Shown: positions 12,996 to 13,992 of the stretch, one piece after another | Layout of the letters: every line of letters starts with the position of its first letter | Numbering within the stretch: position 1 is the first letter of the stretch | NCBI GenBank assembly: GCA_021850555.1 | Contig: JAJZLX010000016.1 | Location: 1 to 13,992, forward strand | Direction of reading: 5' to 3' | Origin: Pseudomonadota bacterium | GTDB taxonomy: Bacteria; Pseudomonadota; Gammaproteobacteria; Steroidobacterales; Steroidobacteraceae | Length of the DNA: 13,992 nucleotides | Program-made: the position numbers and the translations under genes | Notes under the pieces: generated by a model | What the model saw: only the letters and a program-made list of their open reading frames with translations | What the model was told of the DNA's origin: nothing | Database searches by the model: none

Positions 12996-13992
12996 GCGCA
13001 CTCACCGCCGAGCTGCAGGCACAAGTGGACTCGCTGCTGCTCGAGCAGGGAGCCTTCGCGCCGCTCGAGCTCCTCTTTGCGAGCGGCCGCCTGCTGCCCG
13101 CCGATTACGAGGCCTGGCGACGCCGGGAAGTCACGGTGTTGGATGAGGTGCTGATGGGCAGCCGCGAGTCGATCCGCGAGGAGCTCGAGCAATCGGCGGC
13201 CCACGCCCGCGCCCTCGGGCTCAAGGAGGAGCGCCAGGAGCTCGGGGTGCAGGCGGGCGACTCCGTCGGCGCCGCGCCGCGCATCAGCGCTGACCCGCGG
13301 CTCGCCGCGCTGATCTCGAGCCGTTACGTCCCGGCGCAGAGCGCCGCGCAGATGGATCTCTTCTTCGACAACCCGGTGGTCGCACTCACGACCGGCATCG
13401 CGGGCGCGCTCGCCGACGCGAATGCGAGCGAGGCGGCACGCCTGCTCGATGCCCTCTATGCACGGGAGCCGAACCACCCCGACCTGCCGGCCTTCGATCG
13501 CCTGCTCGAGTCGCTCGAGCGAGTCCATCGGCCGGTCGCGGACGCCCTCGAGCTGTTGCAATTCATCACGGCAATCACCCCCAGCGCGCGCCGCCTGCTC
13601 GGCGCGCGCGCCCGGGATCTGCTGGTGCCTCAGTGGCGGCGCATGGCCGAAGCCGCGCGGGCCCTGCCCTACTCTCCCCAGACTCCAATGCTGCACGCGA
13701 GCTACGCGTGGACTCAGGCGCAGGACTGGGAGGAAGCGAGGGCCAGCGTGCTGGCAGAACCCGAGTGGTGGCGGCACACCGCGCTCGCTGTGCGACTCGT
13801 GGAAAGCAGCCTGCGGCGCCGACGCCGGGCCGAGGGTCTTTGCGCCTGGCTTCAATTGTGTTGGCAAACACCCGGTGAAGCCGGCGAGGCTGTCGAGAAG
13901 CTCAAGTGGTCCGAGATCCACGCACTGTGGCAACGGTTTCTCGACTCGGACGAGGCGCTCCTCGCGCAGGACTTTCCCGCCTGGCTGCTGCT
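12992..13992 (+). CDS. Unrecognised protein translationally coupled to the SNF2 ATPase (partial, 3' end outside window)
   Basis: An open frame of 333 codons runs from ATG 12992 to the window edge with no stop. Its ATG overlaps the SNF2 stop (ATGA), so the two genes are almost certainly co-transcribed and probably translationally coupled. The product is soluble-looking, with no signal peptide or membrane segment, and rich in Ala, Leu, Glu and Arg. It opens MSALTAELQAQVDSLLLEQG, has a charged helical stretch SRESIREELEQSAAHARALG (about 51-70), a conserved-looking block YVPAQSAAQMDLFFDNPVV (about 111-129), and helical hairpins (about 140-270) suggestive of TPR-like repeats. I do not recognise the family and assign no function; a cofactor of the SNF2 ATPase is inferred from coupling. 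Confidence 0.8.
   Translation, partial: MSALTAELQAQVDSLLLEQGAFAPLELLFASGRLLPADYEAWRRREVTVLDEVLMGSRESIREELEQSAAHARALGLKEERQELGVQAGDSVGAAPRISADPRLAALISSRYVPAQSAAQMDLFFDNPVVALTTGIAGALADANASEAARLLDALYAREPNHPDLPAFDRLLESLERVHRPVADALELLQFITAITPSARRLLGARARDLLVPQWRRMAEAARALPYSPQTPMLHASYAWTQAQDWEEARASVLAEPEWWRHTALAVRLVESSLRRRRRAEGLCAWLQLCWQTPGEAGEAVEKLKWSEIHALWQRFLDSDEALLAQDFPAWLL

Overview
The window is about 14 kb of GC-rich bacterial DNA with densely packed genes on both strands. The gene content (proteobacterial-type EgtB, a YghU-type glutathione transferase very close to the E. coli protein, a DsbC/DsbG-like periplasmic disulfide protein and a large DUF748/AsmA-like envelope protein) points to a Gram-negative proteobacterium, most likely gamma- or betaproteobacterial. 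I cannot place it further. No rRNA, tRNA, CRISPR array, insertion sequence or phage gene was seen, so the region looks chromosomal.

Region 1 (1-4069) is a run of thiol and redox genes: an OsmC-family peroxide reductase (minus), egtB for ergothioneine biosynthesis (plus, divergent from osmC across a 305 bp spacer), yghU (minus, convergent with egtB), and a signal-peptide-bearing thioredoxin-fold protein with a CPYC active site (minus). The osmC/egtB spacer carries one credible sigma70-like promoter per gene and two copies of a roughly 22 bp imperfect direct repeat. One copy overlaps the osmC -10 box; the other lies just after the predicted egtB transcription start.

Region 2 (4070-6160) holds a TetR-family regulator (minus) that could be read together with the disulfide-protein gene, a divergent class I SAM-dependent methyltransferase (plus), and a GDT1/UPF0016-type membrane transporter, probably for Mn2+ export (minus), convergent with the methyltransferase.

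Region 3 (6161-9482) is a shared intergenic region with a 17 bp imperfect dyad and an 11-G homopolymer, followed by a 1025-residue membrane-anchored DUF748 protein. The G-tract length decides whether an upstream ATG is in frame with that gene.

Region 4 (9483-13992) is an operon-like pair: a 1072-residue SWIM-zinc-finger SNF2 ATPase, followed with a 4 bp ATGA overlap by an unrecognised Ala/Leu/Glu-rich protein that runs off the window. The most interesting possibilities are the candidate coordinated thiol-stress control at osmC/egtB, the poly-G tract next to the envelope gene, and the translationally coupled SNF2 partner of unknown function.
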